Shown one piece after another: positions 34,101 through 42,194 of a stretch of DNA of 64,000 nt. The notes below the pieces were generated by a model. That model was not told the DNA's origin, made no database searches, and saw nothing but the letters and a program-made list of their open reading frames with translations. The stretch comes from Clostridia bacterium (GTDB taxonomy: Bacteria; Bacillota; Clostridia; Oscillospirales; CAG-272): NCBI GenBank assembly GCA_017411805.1, contig JAFQPI010000019.1, positions 62,001 through 126,000 on the forward strand, written 5' to 3'. The translations under genes and the position numbers were made by a program. Position 1 is the first letter of the stretch; every line of letters starts with the position of its first letter.

Positions 34101-34218
34101 TCGTACGATTTTCCCTCCTTTAAATGAGGTCGCTATGCACAAATTATCACAATCCGTAGGGACCGACGTCCTCGGCGGTCCGTGGGCATTAAATTATTTA
34201 TTTGGCGAAATATTTCAC

Positions 34219-35304
34219 TTAAAAGCGGTATATATCTCCCGTCTTAGCAGAAGTATAAATGCCTTCAAGAATTCTTGTTACAGTATACGCCTGCTCGGGA
34301 GTGACGAGGGGAGTGGTATCGTTGACGACAGCCTCGATCCAGAGTCTTGCCTCTCGGTCTGCGGGGGACTCGTTGCCGTGGCCGTCGAAGAACGCCGCGC
34401 CCTTTGCGTCAAGATTGGGCTTGAACTCATACTGCGCGTTGTGCGCAACTCCGTTGATGCGCAGACCATGGTCCATATCCGCGCCTGCGAGAGTTCCGCA
34501 GAAGGAGGTCACAGCCTCGCGGGGATCAGCCACGTTGAGCGCCCAGGCGGATTCAAGATTGATGGTCGCGCCGTTTTCCATAACTACGAAGCCAAACGCG
34601 GAATCCTCGACGGTAAATTTCTCGGGATCCCAGTTGCCCCAGGCGTTGCCCTGATGCTCGGGGTCGCCCTGCGAGAGCTTGTGGTATGCGGTACCTACGC
34701 AGTACTTGGGCTTGTAGTTATTCAGCATATAGAGAGTGAGGTCGAGAGCGTGGGTTCCGATGTCGATCAGAGGACCGCCTCCCTGCTCGTACTCGTTGAG
34801 GAATACGCCCCAGGTGGGAACTGCGCGGCGGCGAAGAGCGGTTGCCTTCGCATAGTAGATATCGCCAAACATACCGTCGTCAACGAGCTTCTTGAGGTAA
34901 ACGGCATCCGCGCGGTTACGGGTCTGATAGCCGATCGTGAGCTTCTTTCCGGTTCTCTCAGCGGCATCGAGCATCTTCTTTGCCTCTTCAGAGTTGATCG
35001 CCATCGGCTTCTCGCACATAACGTGCTTGCCTGCCTCGAGAGCGTCAACCGAAATGAAAGAATGCGAACGGTTGGGAGTGCAGACGTGAACGACGTCGAT
35101 AGTCTCGTCCGCGAGGAGCTCCTTGTAGTTTTCGTAGTACTTTGCATCGGGTGTGCCAAACTTTGCGGCAGCCTTCTGTGCCTTTTCAAGGATGATATCG
35201 CAGAAAGCGACCATCTCTACGTTCTTGAGCTTAGCGAGAGAGGGCATATGCTTGCTCGTGGCGATCCCGCCACAGCCGATAATACCTATTCTTACCTTTT
35301 CCAT
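34219..35304 (-). CDS. Gfo/Idh/MocA-family oxidoreductase
   Basis: A 361-residue protein starting at the ATG at 35304 (MEKVRIGIIGCGG); an in-frame ATG ten codons upstream lacks a ribosome binding site. The dinucleotide loop GIIGCGGIA is followed by the EKP motif (CEKPMAIN, near residue 96) and GGGPLIDIGTHALDLTLYML (near 178), which holds the catalytic Asp and His. It should act on a sugar, a glycoside or an inositol. It may be cotranscribed with the tldD/pmbA pair, which ends 48 nt upstream, though a functional link is unlikely. Confidence 0.87.
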   Translation of the reverse strand: MEKVRIGIIGCGGIATSKHMPSLAKLKNVEMVAFCDIILEKAQKAAAKFGTPDAKYYENYKELLADETIDVVHVCTPNRSHSFISVDALEAGKHVMCEKPMAINSEEAKKMLDAAERTGKKLTIGYQTRNRADAVYLKKLVDDGMFGDIYYAKATALRRRAVPTWGVFLNEYEQGGGPLIDIGTHALDLTLYMLNNYKPKYCVGTAYHKLSQGDPEHQGNAWGNWDPEKFTVEDSAFGFVVMENGATINLESAWALNVADPREAVTSFCGTLAGADMDHGLRINGVAHNAQYEFKPNLDAKGAAFFDGHGNESPADREARLWIEAVVNDTTPLVTPEQAYTVTRILEGIYTSAKTGDIYRF

Positions 35305-35352
35305 AATTATTACCGTCCTAAAAAATGTATTCACGCAGTTTTACAATTGGTA

Positions 35353-36663
35353 TCAATTGCCCGAAACTGAAATATCCGAGAACATAACGTCGGGTGCGCC
35401 GAAGCTCGAGCCTGTGCCGAAGCTGAGGTTGTTTGCGATAGCGGTCACCTTGAAGAGGAGCTTATAGTAGTTGTCCGCTACGGTGATATTCTTGACCGCG
35501 CGGGTCTTCTTACCGCCCTCAACGAGGAAGCCCGAAGCCTGAAGCGAGAAGTCGCCGCTGACGGCATTTACGCCCGCGTGGAGACCCTGCAGACCCGTGA
35601 TATAGAGTCCGTCGCCGAGCTTTTCGAGGAGCTCTTCCTCGGTAAGCTCACCCGGCTTGAGATAGAGCCCCTGAACGCCGATGCCCTTTGCGCTCGTTGC
35701 GTTACCCGTGGTCTCGGTATCAAACTTCTTTGCGTACATACGGTTGTAGAGGAGGGTCTTGAGAACGCCGTCCTCGATTACGCTCTTGGTGTAAACTGCC
35801 ACGCCCTCTGCATCGAAGGGGCAATGACCGAACTTCTTCTCGTGGAATGGGTCGTCGATGAGGGTGACGATATCAGAGGCAACCTTCTCGCCTTCCTTGC
35901 CCGCGAAGAGAGTGGTCTTGAGGAATGCGGAACGAGCCGAGAATACGCCCGAGAATACGGAGAGGATCGAACGCATTGCGCCGTTCTCGAGAATGATATT
36001 GTACTTCCCCGAGTCAACGGGCTTGCCGCCGAGCTTTGCAACCGCGCCGTCATAGGCGAGCTTGACGAGCTCATCGTTCGAGATCTCATCGGCGAACTTC
36101 ATTTCGTAGTTCTCTTCAGCGTCGTCGCCGTCCTTAACAGCAGCAACCGCGCCCTTTGCAACGTAACCCGACTCATAATCGAGATCGAGTCCCGCAGAGT
36201 TGAAGAAGCTCGACTCGGATGCAGAGACCTGCATGAAGCTCTGCGAGCCCTCAACGACCTTTTCACAAGCCATGATCTTGGTCTGGAGATCCATAGTCTC
36301 CTTGATCATTTCTTCAGCGGAAGGAATAACTACTTCCTTCTTTTCGACTTCCTTATATTCGGGCGAGCCCTCGAAGAGGGGAACTTCGTCCGCGTCGTCA
36401 ACGACGAGCGCGCTCTCGCAAGCACGGCGAACAAGCTCAGCCGCTTCCTCGGGAGTTACGATATTGCCAGAAGCGTATCCGCTCTTACCGCCCTTAACGC
36501 ATCTTACGCTGATGCTCTTGCTCTTATCATATGTAACAGAGGAAATGTCATCCTTGAGCGCCTCAACAGCCGCGCTTGTGGACGAGCCCATCTTAACCTC
36601 ATAGCCTTCCGCGCCGTAAGCCTTTGCAGCCTCTGCTACGGCATTCTTAATAGCATTTTTCAT
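35353..36663 (-). CDS. pmbA: TldE/PmbA-family protein, partner of TldD
   Basis: A 436-residue protein of usual PmbA/TldE length. The family features are the N-terminal helical domain and the C-terminal GLYITGLQGLHAGVNAVSGDFSLQASGF segment. PmbA lacks the metal-binding motif and forms a heterodimer with TldD, which together cut small proteins or peptides, for example in microcin B17 maturation and CcdA degradation in E. coli. It lies 18 nt downstream of tldD and shares its promoter. The substrate in this organism is unknown; no lantibiotic or microcin genes are adjacent. Confidence 0.93.
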   Translation of the reverse strand: MKNAIKNAVAEAAKAYGAEGYEVKMGSSTSAAVEALKDDISSVTYDKSKSISVRCVKGGKSGYASGNIVTPEEAAELVRRACESALVVDDADEVPLFEGSPEYKEVEKKEVVIPSAEEMIKETMDLQTKIMACEKVVEGSQSFMQVSASESSFFNSAGLDLDYESGYVAKGAVAAVKDGDDAEENYEMKFADEISNDELVKLAYDGAVAKLGGKPVDSGKYNIILENGAMRSILSVFSGVFSARSAFLKTTLFAGKEGEKVASDIVTLIDDPFHEKKFGHCPFDAEGVAVYTKSVIEDGVLKTLLYNRMYAKKFDTETTGNATSAKGIGVQGLYLKPGELTEEELLEKLGDGLYITGLQGLHAGVNAVSGDFSLQASGFLVEGGKKTRAVKNITVADNYYKLLFKVTAIANNLSFGTGSSFGAPDVMFSDISVSGN

Positions 36664-36681
36664 CGTCTGTTCTCCTTTCGC

Positions 36682-38070
36682 TTACTTGCTTCCGCCGACC
36701 GTGATATCCGAAACGCGGATGAGGGGCTGACCGACGTCTGTCGGAACAGAGCCGCTCGACGAGCCGCACATACCCTGTGCGGTCTCCATATTCTGACCGA
36801 CCATGTCGATATTCATAAGGATCTCGCTGCCGGTACCGATCAGCGACGCACCCTTGACGGGCTCGCAGATCTCACCGTTACGAACGATGTAGCCCTCTCT
36901 TACGGCAAAGTTGAACGCGCCTGTGAAGGGGTTGACAGATCCGCCGCCCATTGCAGCAGCATAGATACCGTTATCGATCGACTTGATGATGTCCTCGTTC
37001 TTGTCGGGACCGTTTGCGATGTAAGTATTTGTCATACGGGAGGTGGGCTCGTAGGAATAATCCTCGCGGCGTCCGCTTGCCGTAGAGGGCATACCCATTC
37101 TGCGCGAGCCGAGACGGTCGATCATATAAGAGGTGAGGATACCGTCCTTGATGAGGGTGCGCTTGATCATAGGCATACCCTCGTCATCGATATTGCAGGA
37201 GCCCCAGCCGTTCGGGATGGTTCCGTCGTCGATTGCGGTGACCTTGGGGTTCGCGATCTGCTGACCCATCCTGCCCGCCATCTGCGACATGCCGATACCA
37301 ACGCTTGTTGCCTCGAGAGAGTGACCGCAAGCCTCGTGGAAGATAACGCCGCCGAAGCCGTTGCCGATAGCAACGGTCATCTTGCCCGAAGGACAGGGGA
37401 CTGCCCTCAGGTTGACCATAGCCTGACGAGCCGCTTCCTTACCGACTTCCTCGGGATTTACAACGCTGTCGAAGAGCTCCCAACCCATGCTTCTGCCGGG
37501 GTTCGAGCCGCCGGTCTGGTTTTCCTTACCGTCGGATGCTACAGCGGAGACGCTGATTCTTGTACGAACCTGACGGTCGCCGGTGTAAAGTCCTTCGCTG
37601 TTTGCAACGATGAAGTTCTTTTCATTCGAGGAGATACCGCCCTGGACCTGAACGATCTCGGGAGCGTACTCATAAGCCTTAGTACAAGCCGCGCGGAGAA
37701 GTTCAGCGCGAACAGCCGCGGGAACGTCGGAGGGGATCGTCTTAATGGGGTGAATATTTGTTGGTATTCTTTCAGTCAGATAAAAATCGGGAATTCTCTG
37801 TACGGGGCTGCCAACAGCCTGCGCAACTCTCTCGGCGCACTCGCGCAGTCCCGAGGGAGTGAGATCGGACGTACATCCGAAGTATGTCTTTGTTCCAACG
37901 AAGGCACGGATTCCGACGCCGCCGTGAACGCTGTCTGCGACCGTTTCGATCTTCTTGTTGGAGTAGCTTACACTGTTTGCCTTGGAGTATTCCGAGTAGA
38001 CTTCAACGAAGTCTGCGCCGCCGTGAAGCACGATGGCGATAAGCTCGGACATTGTTTTCTTATCAAGCAT
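36682..38070 (-). CDS. tldD: TldD-family metallopeptidase
   Basis: A 462-residue protein with the zinc motif HEACGH at residues 245-250 (HExxxH) and the conserved GFGGVIFHEACGHSLEA context, followed by the IDDGTIPNGWGSCNIDDEG loop and the RMTNTYIANG region. It is the catalytic half of the TldD-PmbA heterodimer. It is first in the operon and has its own promoter at 38113-38141. Confidence 0.95.
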   Translation of the reverse strand: MLDKKTMSELIAIVLHGGADFVEVYSEYSKANSVSYSNKKIETVADSVHGGVGIRAFVGTKTYFGCTSDLTPSGLRECAERVAQAVGSPVQRIPDFYLTERIPTNIHPIKTIPSDVPAAVRAELLRAACTKAYEYAPEIVQVQGGISSNEKNFIVANSEGLYTGDRQVRTRISVSAVASDGKENQTGGSNPGRSMGWELFDSVVNPEEVGKEAARQAMVNLRAVPCPSGKMTVAIGNGFGGVIFHEACGHSLEATSVGIGMSQMAGRMGQQIANPKVTAIDDGTIPNGWGSCNIDDEGMPMIKRTLIKDGILTSYMIDRLGSRRMGMPSTASGRREDYSYEPTSRMTNTYIANGPDKNEDIIKSIDNGIYAAAMGGGSVNPFTGAFNFAVREGYIVRNGEICEPVKGASLIGTGSEILMNIDMVGQNMETAQGMCGSSSGSVPTDVGQPLIRVSDITVGGSK

Positions 38071-38112
38071 TTTTCGTGGTTCCTTTCTTGATTATATATA
38101 ATATATAGAATA

Positions 38113-38141
38113 ATTATATCACAATCTTTGGCGATTGTAAA
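38113..38141 (-). promoter_or_regulatory. Promoter of tldD-pmbA
   Basis: On the minus strand TTTACA-N17-TATAAT with TGa before the -10. Confidence 0.85.
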
Positions 38142-38191
38142 TATATATTCGGAAATTTGTTATATACTTATTAAAACTTGCGACAAGCCCA

Positions 38192-38220
38192 TTGACAACG
38201 GCAAAGCTATATGATATAAT
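38192..38220 (+). promoter_or_regulatory. Promoter of the small lipoprotein gene
   Basis: TTGACA-N17-TATAAT, perfect consensus, with TGa before the -10. It is back to back with the tldD promoter. Confidence 0.9.
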
Positions 38221-38267
38221 CAATTTGGATAAATATAAAAATACAATAACTTTCAAAGAGGTACGAC

Positions 38268-38666
38268 ATGAAAAAAACATTTTGTTTTGTACTCGCGGTT
38301 ATTATGATTGTCTCGCTCATCTCATGCTCAAAGACCGGAAGCGCCAAAATCGATTACGGTGAATCCGAGTTATATACTATGGAGGAGCGTGAGACAATCG
38401 TCAATATGATAATTGAAGAAATTGAAGAAGGGGAATCAAATGTCAAGCTCAAAAGTCTCGAATTTGCGGGGGACTCATCATGTTCCTACCATCTTGAACA
38501 GTTCAAAAAAGACTATGATATAGAATATGAGAAATGCATAGTTTTTATCGCCAATATGAAAACACCTGACGCAATTAAATACTTTAATCAACCTGAAAGA
38601 ACATTTTGCTACTTCTATGTAAAAGAGCCGGACGGTGAATGGTATTTGAAGGGTAGAGGTTGGTAA
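38268..38666 (+). CDS. Small lipoprotein of unknown function
   Basis: A 132-residue protein. The signal peptide ends in a lipobox (IVSLISC, lipid-carrying Cys near residue 22). The mature part is short, acidic and soluble, with an alternating strand pattern at the end (RTFCYFYVKEPDGEWYLKG). It has one of the strongest promoters in the window and stands alone, so it is probably abundant. No family was recognised. Confidence 0.75.
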   Translation: MKKTFCFVLAVIMIVSLISCSKTGSAKIDYGESELYTMEERETIVNMIIEEIEEGESNVKLKSLEFAGDSSCSYHLEQFKKDYDIEYEKCIVFIANMKTPDAIKYFNQPERTFCYFYVKEPDGEWYLKGRGW

Positions 38667-38824
38667 AACAACTGCGCTGATATTTTCGTATATTTTTCCG
38701 CAGGTCGCCCGAGCGACTTGCGATCTGAATGCATTAATAAATAATTACATACCTAATATCGCAAAATTCAGGAAGCTATGTTCGCACTCGCGATGCAGGG
38801 GTGAAGGGGGCGGCAGCCCCCTTC

Positions 38825-38885
38825 AAAAGAAGCGATGTCATCCTGAGGAGCGCCCGCAGGCCGCTCGGCGACGAAGGATCTCGCG
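38825..38885 (+). repeat. Inverted repeat arm 1 (GTCATCCTGAGG-type element)
   Basis: It matches arm 2 at 55 of 61 positions. The core GATGTCATCCTGAGG...GAAGGATCTCG is of a kind often seen between genes in gut Clostridia. It is followed by a perfect 12-bp GC hairpin (38883-38912) and a further hairpin to 38942. Confidence 0.85.
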
Positions 38886-38968
38886 ACGCCCGAGTTGTTC
38901 CTCGGGCGTCGCGGTGCTGGCGAAGTGGTCTGCACAGCACCGACCCAACTAAATGTATATGAATATGG

Positions 38969-39012
38969 AAAATCACTGTGTAGTATCAAAATTACACAGT
39001 GATTTTGTTTTA
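38969..39012 (+). terminator. Hairpin between the inverted repeat arms
   Basis: AAAATCACTGTGTA (38969-38982) pairs perfectly with TACACAGTGATTTT (38993-39006), followed by GTTTTATTTT. It could terminate readthrough from the small lipoprotein gene. Confidence 0.6.
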
Positions 39013-39120
39013 TTTTGCCTTTCAAAAGTGCGAACAACTACGTTTGACTTTAGTTTTACGATTATGCACATCAAACCACTCCGTACAGGCACCGCGCCGC
39101 CTCTTGTAAATGGGAGGCGG

Positions 39121-39181
39121 CACGAGATCCTTCGGTGCCAAGCGGCCTGCGGGCGCACCTCAGGATGACATCGTTTCTTTT
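39121..39181 (-). repeat. Inverted repeat arm 2 (GTCATCCTGAGG-type element)
   Basis: It is the inverted partner of 38825-38885, with six mismatches. Its inner side also continues into a hairpin (GCCGCCTCCC / GGGAGGCGGC-like), of different sequence from arm 1 but the same layout. Confidence 0.85.
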
Positions 39182-39273
39182 GTGCATTATTCCCAATTTG
39201 CAAATACGCGCAAAATAAAAGTAAAAGTATAACGCCGAAATTGCAAATTTCTTCTTTTTTATTAAATAAATAC

Positions 39274-39302
39274 TTGCAAAATTAATTAAATAATGGTATA
39301 AT
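39274..39302 (+). promoter_or_regulatory. Promoter of the malate operon
   Basis: TTGCAA-N17-TATAAT, about 60 bp upstream of the start codon. Confidence 0.8.
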
Positions 39303-39363
39303 ATTTCTGTGTGAAAATACGAATAAAATAAAAAAATATATAAAAAGAAAGGTGCTATCAATC

Positions 39364-40470
39364 ATGGCAAAACACATCGTCGATTGGACCACAATCACAA
39401 ACTTTGTAGTTGACTCTTTCGTAGGCTACGGCATTCCCCGCGAGGACGCGGAGATCTGCGCAGACGTTCTTCTCGAATCCGACAAGCGCGGTATCGAGTC
39501 CCACGGTTGCAACCGTTTCAAGCCGATCTACCTTGACAGAATCGAGGCAGGTATTCAGAACCCCGTAACCAATTTTGAGATCATCAAGGAGACCGAGACC
39601 ACCGCTGTTGTTGACGGACATGACGGTATGGGTCAGGTTATCGGTTACAAGGCTATGCAGATGGCTATCGATAAAGCTAAGAAGTACGGTATGGGTATGG
39701 TTGCTGTTCGTAACTCCTGCCACTACGGTATCGCAGGCTACTACACCTCCATGGCTGCTAAGGCAGGCTGTATCGGTCTTACCGGTACCAACGCTCGTCC
39801 TACCGTTGCTCCTACCTTCGGCGTAGAGGGTATGTTCGGTACCAACCCCCTCACTCTCGGCGTTCCCACCGATGAGCCCTTCGACTTCAACTTTGACGGC
39901 GCTACCTCCACCTACCAGAACGGTAAGCTCGAGTACTACGCTCGTCTTGACAAGGACGCTCCCGCAGGCGCACTTGTAACCAAAGAGGGTACCGCTTACG
40001 TTGGCAAGGCTGCTGACGCACTCAAGGATATGGCACGCGGCGAGTGCGCACTCTGCACTCTCGGCGGCCCCGGCGAAGAGGGCGCAGGCTACAAGGGCTA
40101 CGGCTACGCAATGTTCGTAGAGCTCCTTTCCGCAGTTCTTCAGGACGGTTCCTACGGTAAGGCTCTTACCGGTCTTAAGGACGGCAAGAAGGTTCCCTTC
40201 CACCTCGGTCACTTCTTCATCGCTATCGACACAGACCACTTCCTCGGCGAGGACGTTTGCCGTAAGAAGGCAGGCGACATCATCCGTGAAGTTCGCGGCG
40301 CAAGAAAGGCTCCCGGAGCTGAGCGCATCTACTCCGCAGGCGAGAAGGAATACGAGATCCGTCTCTCCCGTGAGTCCGGTGTTCCGATCAACGAGTCTGT
40401 TCAGGGCGAAATGTCCGCAGTTCGCGACAAGCTCGGTCTTACCCAGTACGTATTCCCCTGGGAAAAGTAA
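39364..40470 (+). CDS. Malate/L-lactate dehydrogenase (Ldh_2 family)
   Basis: A 368-residue protein starting at the ATG at 39364 (GAAAGGTG upstream); a GTG at 39352 overlaps that site and is rejected. It has the Ldh_2 fold features: ESDKRGIESHGCNRF near residue 45, RNSCHYGIAGYY with the catalytic His near 120, and the GTNPLTLGVPT loop. The family (MdhII, ComC, AllD types) reduces 2-oxo acids with NADH or NADPH and is unrelated to classical malate dehydrogenase. With malic enzyme 24 nt downstream, malate is the likely product. Codon choice is unusually uniform, a mark of high expression. Confidence 0.88.
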   Translation: MAKHIVDWTTITNFVVDSFVGYGIPREDAEICADVLLESDKRGIESHGCNRFKPIYLDRIEAGIQNPVTNFEIIKETETTAVVDGHDGMGQVIGYKAMQMAIDKAKKYGMGMVAVRNSCHYGIAGYYTSMAAKAGCIGLTGTNARPTVAPTFGVEGMFGTNPLTLGVPTDEPFDFNFDGATSTYQNGKLEYYARLDKDAPAGALVTKEGTAYVGKAADALKDMARGECALCTLGGPGEEGAGYKGYGYAMFVELLSAVLQDGSYGKALTGLKDGKKVPFHLGHFFIAIDTDHFLGEDVCRKKAGDIIREVRGARKAPGAERIYSAGEKEYEIRLSRESGVPINESVQGEMSAVRDKLGLTQYVFPWEK

Positions 40471-40494
40471 TCCTAAAAAGGCATCTTAACGAAT

Positions 40495-41673
40495 ATGAAT
40501 TACAGAGAAGAATCCCTTAAGAAGCATGCCGAATGGAACGGTAAGATAGAAGTTACCGCTCGCATTCCCGTTAACACCCGCGATGACCTCTCTCTTGCTT
40601 ACACCCCCGGAGTTGCGGAACCCTGCCTCGCTATTCAGGCAGACTACAATAAGTCCTTCGAGCTCACCCGCCGCTCGAACCTCGTAGCCGTTATCACAGA
40701 CGGTACCGCGGTTCTCGGTCTCGGTGACATCGGTCCCGAGGCGGGTATGCCCGTTATGGAAGGCAAGTGCCTTCTCTTCAAGGAGTTCGGCGACGTTGAC
40801 GCATTCCCGCTCTGCATCCGTTCCAAGGATGTAGACGAGATCGTCCGCACCATCTATCTCCTTTCGGGCTCCTTCGGAGGAATCAACCTCGAGGATATCG
40901 GAGCCCCCCGCTGCTTCGAGATCGAGCGCAGATTGATCGAGATGTGCGACATCCCGATCTTCCACGACGACCAGCACGGCACTGCTATCGTAGTTGCAGC
41001 CGCTCTTCTCAACGCTCTCAAGATCGTTAAGAAGGATATGGCAGAGATCAAGATCGCAATGAACGGTGCGGGCGCGGCAGGCGTTTCAATCGCTAAGCAC
41101 CTCATCAATATGGGCGCAACCGCAGGCAACATTATCATGTGCAACAGCCGCGGCTCCATCTATGAGGGCAAGCCCGGACTCAACTCCGAAATTCAGGAAA
41201 TGGCTAAGATCACCAACAAGGACAAGCTCGACGGCACTATCGCAGACGCTCTTCGCGGTGCGGACGTGTTCATCGGCGTATCCGCTCCCGGCACCGTTAC
41301 CGCCGAGATGGTATCGAAAATGGCAAAGGACGCTATAGTATTCCCGATGGCAAACCCCACTCCCGAGATCATGCCCGACGAGGCAAAGGCCGGCGGCGCG
41401 CGCATCGTTGGTACAGGGCGTTCAGACTTTCCCAACCAGATCAACAACCTCCTCGCATTCCCCGGCATCTTCCGCGGTGCGCTTGACGTCCGCGCGTCGG
41501 TGATCAACGAGGAAATGAAGGTCGCAACCTCCCGTGCACTCGCTTCTCTCATCAGCGACGAAGACCTGAGTGAGGAGAATATCATCCCCTCCGCGCTCGA
41601 CAAGAACGTCGGCAAGGTCGTCGCCAAGGCTGTTGCAGAGGCTGCAAGAGCTACAGGCGTTGCAAGGATCTAA
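40495..41673 (+). CDS. Malic enzyme (oxaloacetate-decarboxylating malate dehydrogenase)
   Basis: A 392-residue short-form bacterial malic enzyme. Visible motifs are LAYTPGVAEPC (catalytic Tyr), GPEAGMPVMEGKCLLFKEF (catalytic Lys), PIFHDDQHGTA (metal-binding acids) and the NAD(P) loop GAGAAGVSIAKHL. It converts malate to pyruvate and CO2 while reducing NAD(P)+. Together with the preceding dehydrogenase it makes a malate shunt: oxaloacetate plus NADH to malate, then malate to pyruvate plus NAD(P)H. This bypasses pyruvate kinase and can turn NADH into NADPH, as known from cellulolytic Clostridia. Cofactor preference is not assigned. A terminator follows. Confidence 0.93.
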   Translation: MNYREESLKKHAEWNGKIEVTARIPVNTRDDLSLAYTPGVAEPCLAIQADYNKSFELTRRSNLVAVITDGTAVLGLGDIGPEAGMPVMEGKCLLFKEFGDVDAFPLCIRSKDVDEIVRTIYLLSGSFGGINLEDIGAPRCFEIERRLIEMCDIPIFHDDQHGTAIVVAAALLNALKIVKKDMAEIKIAMNGAGAAGVSIAKHLINMGATAGNIIMCNSRGSIYEGKPGLNSEIQEMAKITNKDKLDGTIADALRGADVFIGVSAPGTVTAEMVSKMAKDAIVFPMANPTPEIMPDEAKAGGARIVGTGRSDFPNQINNLLAFPGIFRGALDVRASVINEEMKVATSRALASLISDEDLSEENIIPSALDKNVGKVVAKAVAEAARATGVARI

Positions 41674-41683
41674 ATTCAACAAT

Positions 41684-41715
41684 AAAACCGAGTCACTCAG
41701 GTGGCTCGGTTTTTT
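41684..41715 (+). terminator. Terminator of the malate operon
   Basis: AAAACCGAGTCAC / GTGGCTCGGTTTT with a T-run. It is almost identical to the hairpin at 42144-42176. Confidence 0.9.
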
Positions 41716-41718
41716 CGT

Positions 41719-41852
41719 TGTAGTGTAAAGTTAAAAGTGGAAAGTGTAAAGTTGTGGTGAATTTCCGAGCCGACGGCTCGGAAATTTTCATTTTATTGAA
41801 GAACAACAGCTGAAAAATTTTGATTGAACTTTTTGTAACGGAGTTCAAAAAG
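41719..41852 (+). repeat. Dispersed intergenic repeat, copy C
   Basis: AGTGTAAAG-type runs, GGTGAATTTCC, hairpin, GGAAATTTTCATT, then TTTTGATTGAACTTTTT and GTTC. The order is the same as in copy B, with a different hairpin stem. Confidence 0.8.
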
Positions 41853-41880
41853 CCAAACCAAGAGGTCCGCACTCTTAAAC

Positions 41881-41927
41881 TCCCCTTCCCGGGACACGTA
41901 GCGAAGCGTCGTCGCGGTATTGAATGA
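41881..41927 (+). repeat. Direct repeat unit 1
   Basis: TCCCCTTCCCGG, then ACGTAGCGAAGCG and CGCGGTATTGAATGA. Unit 2 at 41988-42036 repeats this with few changes. Confidence 0.8.
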
Positions 41928-41987
41928 TTTTCAAGAATTCCGCCTCAATGTTCAGGAAGATGAATAAATGGGCTCGCAGACTAAAGC

Positions 41988-42036
41988 TCCCCTTCCCGGT
42001 TTACGGGTAGCGAAGCGGCGCCGCGGTATTGAATGA
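41988..42036 (+). repeat. Direct repeat unit 2
   Basis: The same TCCCCTTCCCGG, TAGCGAAGCG and CGCGGTATTGAATGA blocks as unit 1, followed by a GACGGTCC/GGACCGTC hairpin. Confidence 0.8.
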
Positions 42037-42143
42037 CGGTCCGGGGGACCGTCAGACCCGCGGCGTGACCGAGCCACAGCGAGACGGGGGTGGGGGATGG
42101 GTCCCTCTTGGAGGCGCGCAGATTTTCTCTTTTACAGTTCATC

Positions 42144-42176
42144 AAAAAACCGAGTCACTTACGTGGCTCGGTTTTT
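42144..42176 (-). terminator. Terminator of the MORN gene
   Basis: A hairpin of the same sequence family as 41684-41715, in the same plus-strand orientation, but with T-run usable on the minus strand just after the MORN stop. Confidence 0.85.
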
Positions 42177-42194
42177 GAGTAAGAACTATCCAAT

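Larger units (their letters stand above)
38667..39363. other. Intergenic region (697 bp) with an inverted repeat pair
   Basis: No gene was found. The region holds a 24-bp hairpin with one G-T pair (38700-38723), two 61-bp inverted repeats (38825-38885 and 39121-39181), GC-rich hairpins next to each, a central A/T hairpin (38969-39006) and the promoter of the malate operon. Confidence 0.7.
41674..42194. other. Intergenic region (521 bp), repeats only
   Basis: No gene was found. It holds two near-identical terminators at its two ends, dispersed repeat copy C, two direct repeats (41881 and 41988) and a GACGGTCC/GGACCGTC hairpin at 42034-42052. Confidence 0.7.

Noticed and set aside
34051-35370. 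439-residue open frame on the plus strand
   Set aside because: It is antisense to the Gfo/Idh gene at 34219 and crosses its promoter side; no motif was seen.
35578-38091. 837-residue open frame on the plus strand
   Set aside because: It runs antisense through both tldD and pmbA, which carry full family motifs. GC-rich third positions keep the opposite strand open.
38768-39361. Several short frames in the inverted repeat region
   Set aside because: They coincide with the repeat arms on both strands and show no start signals; they are by-products of the palindromic element.
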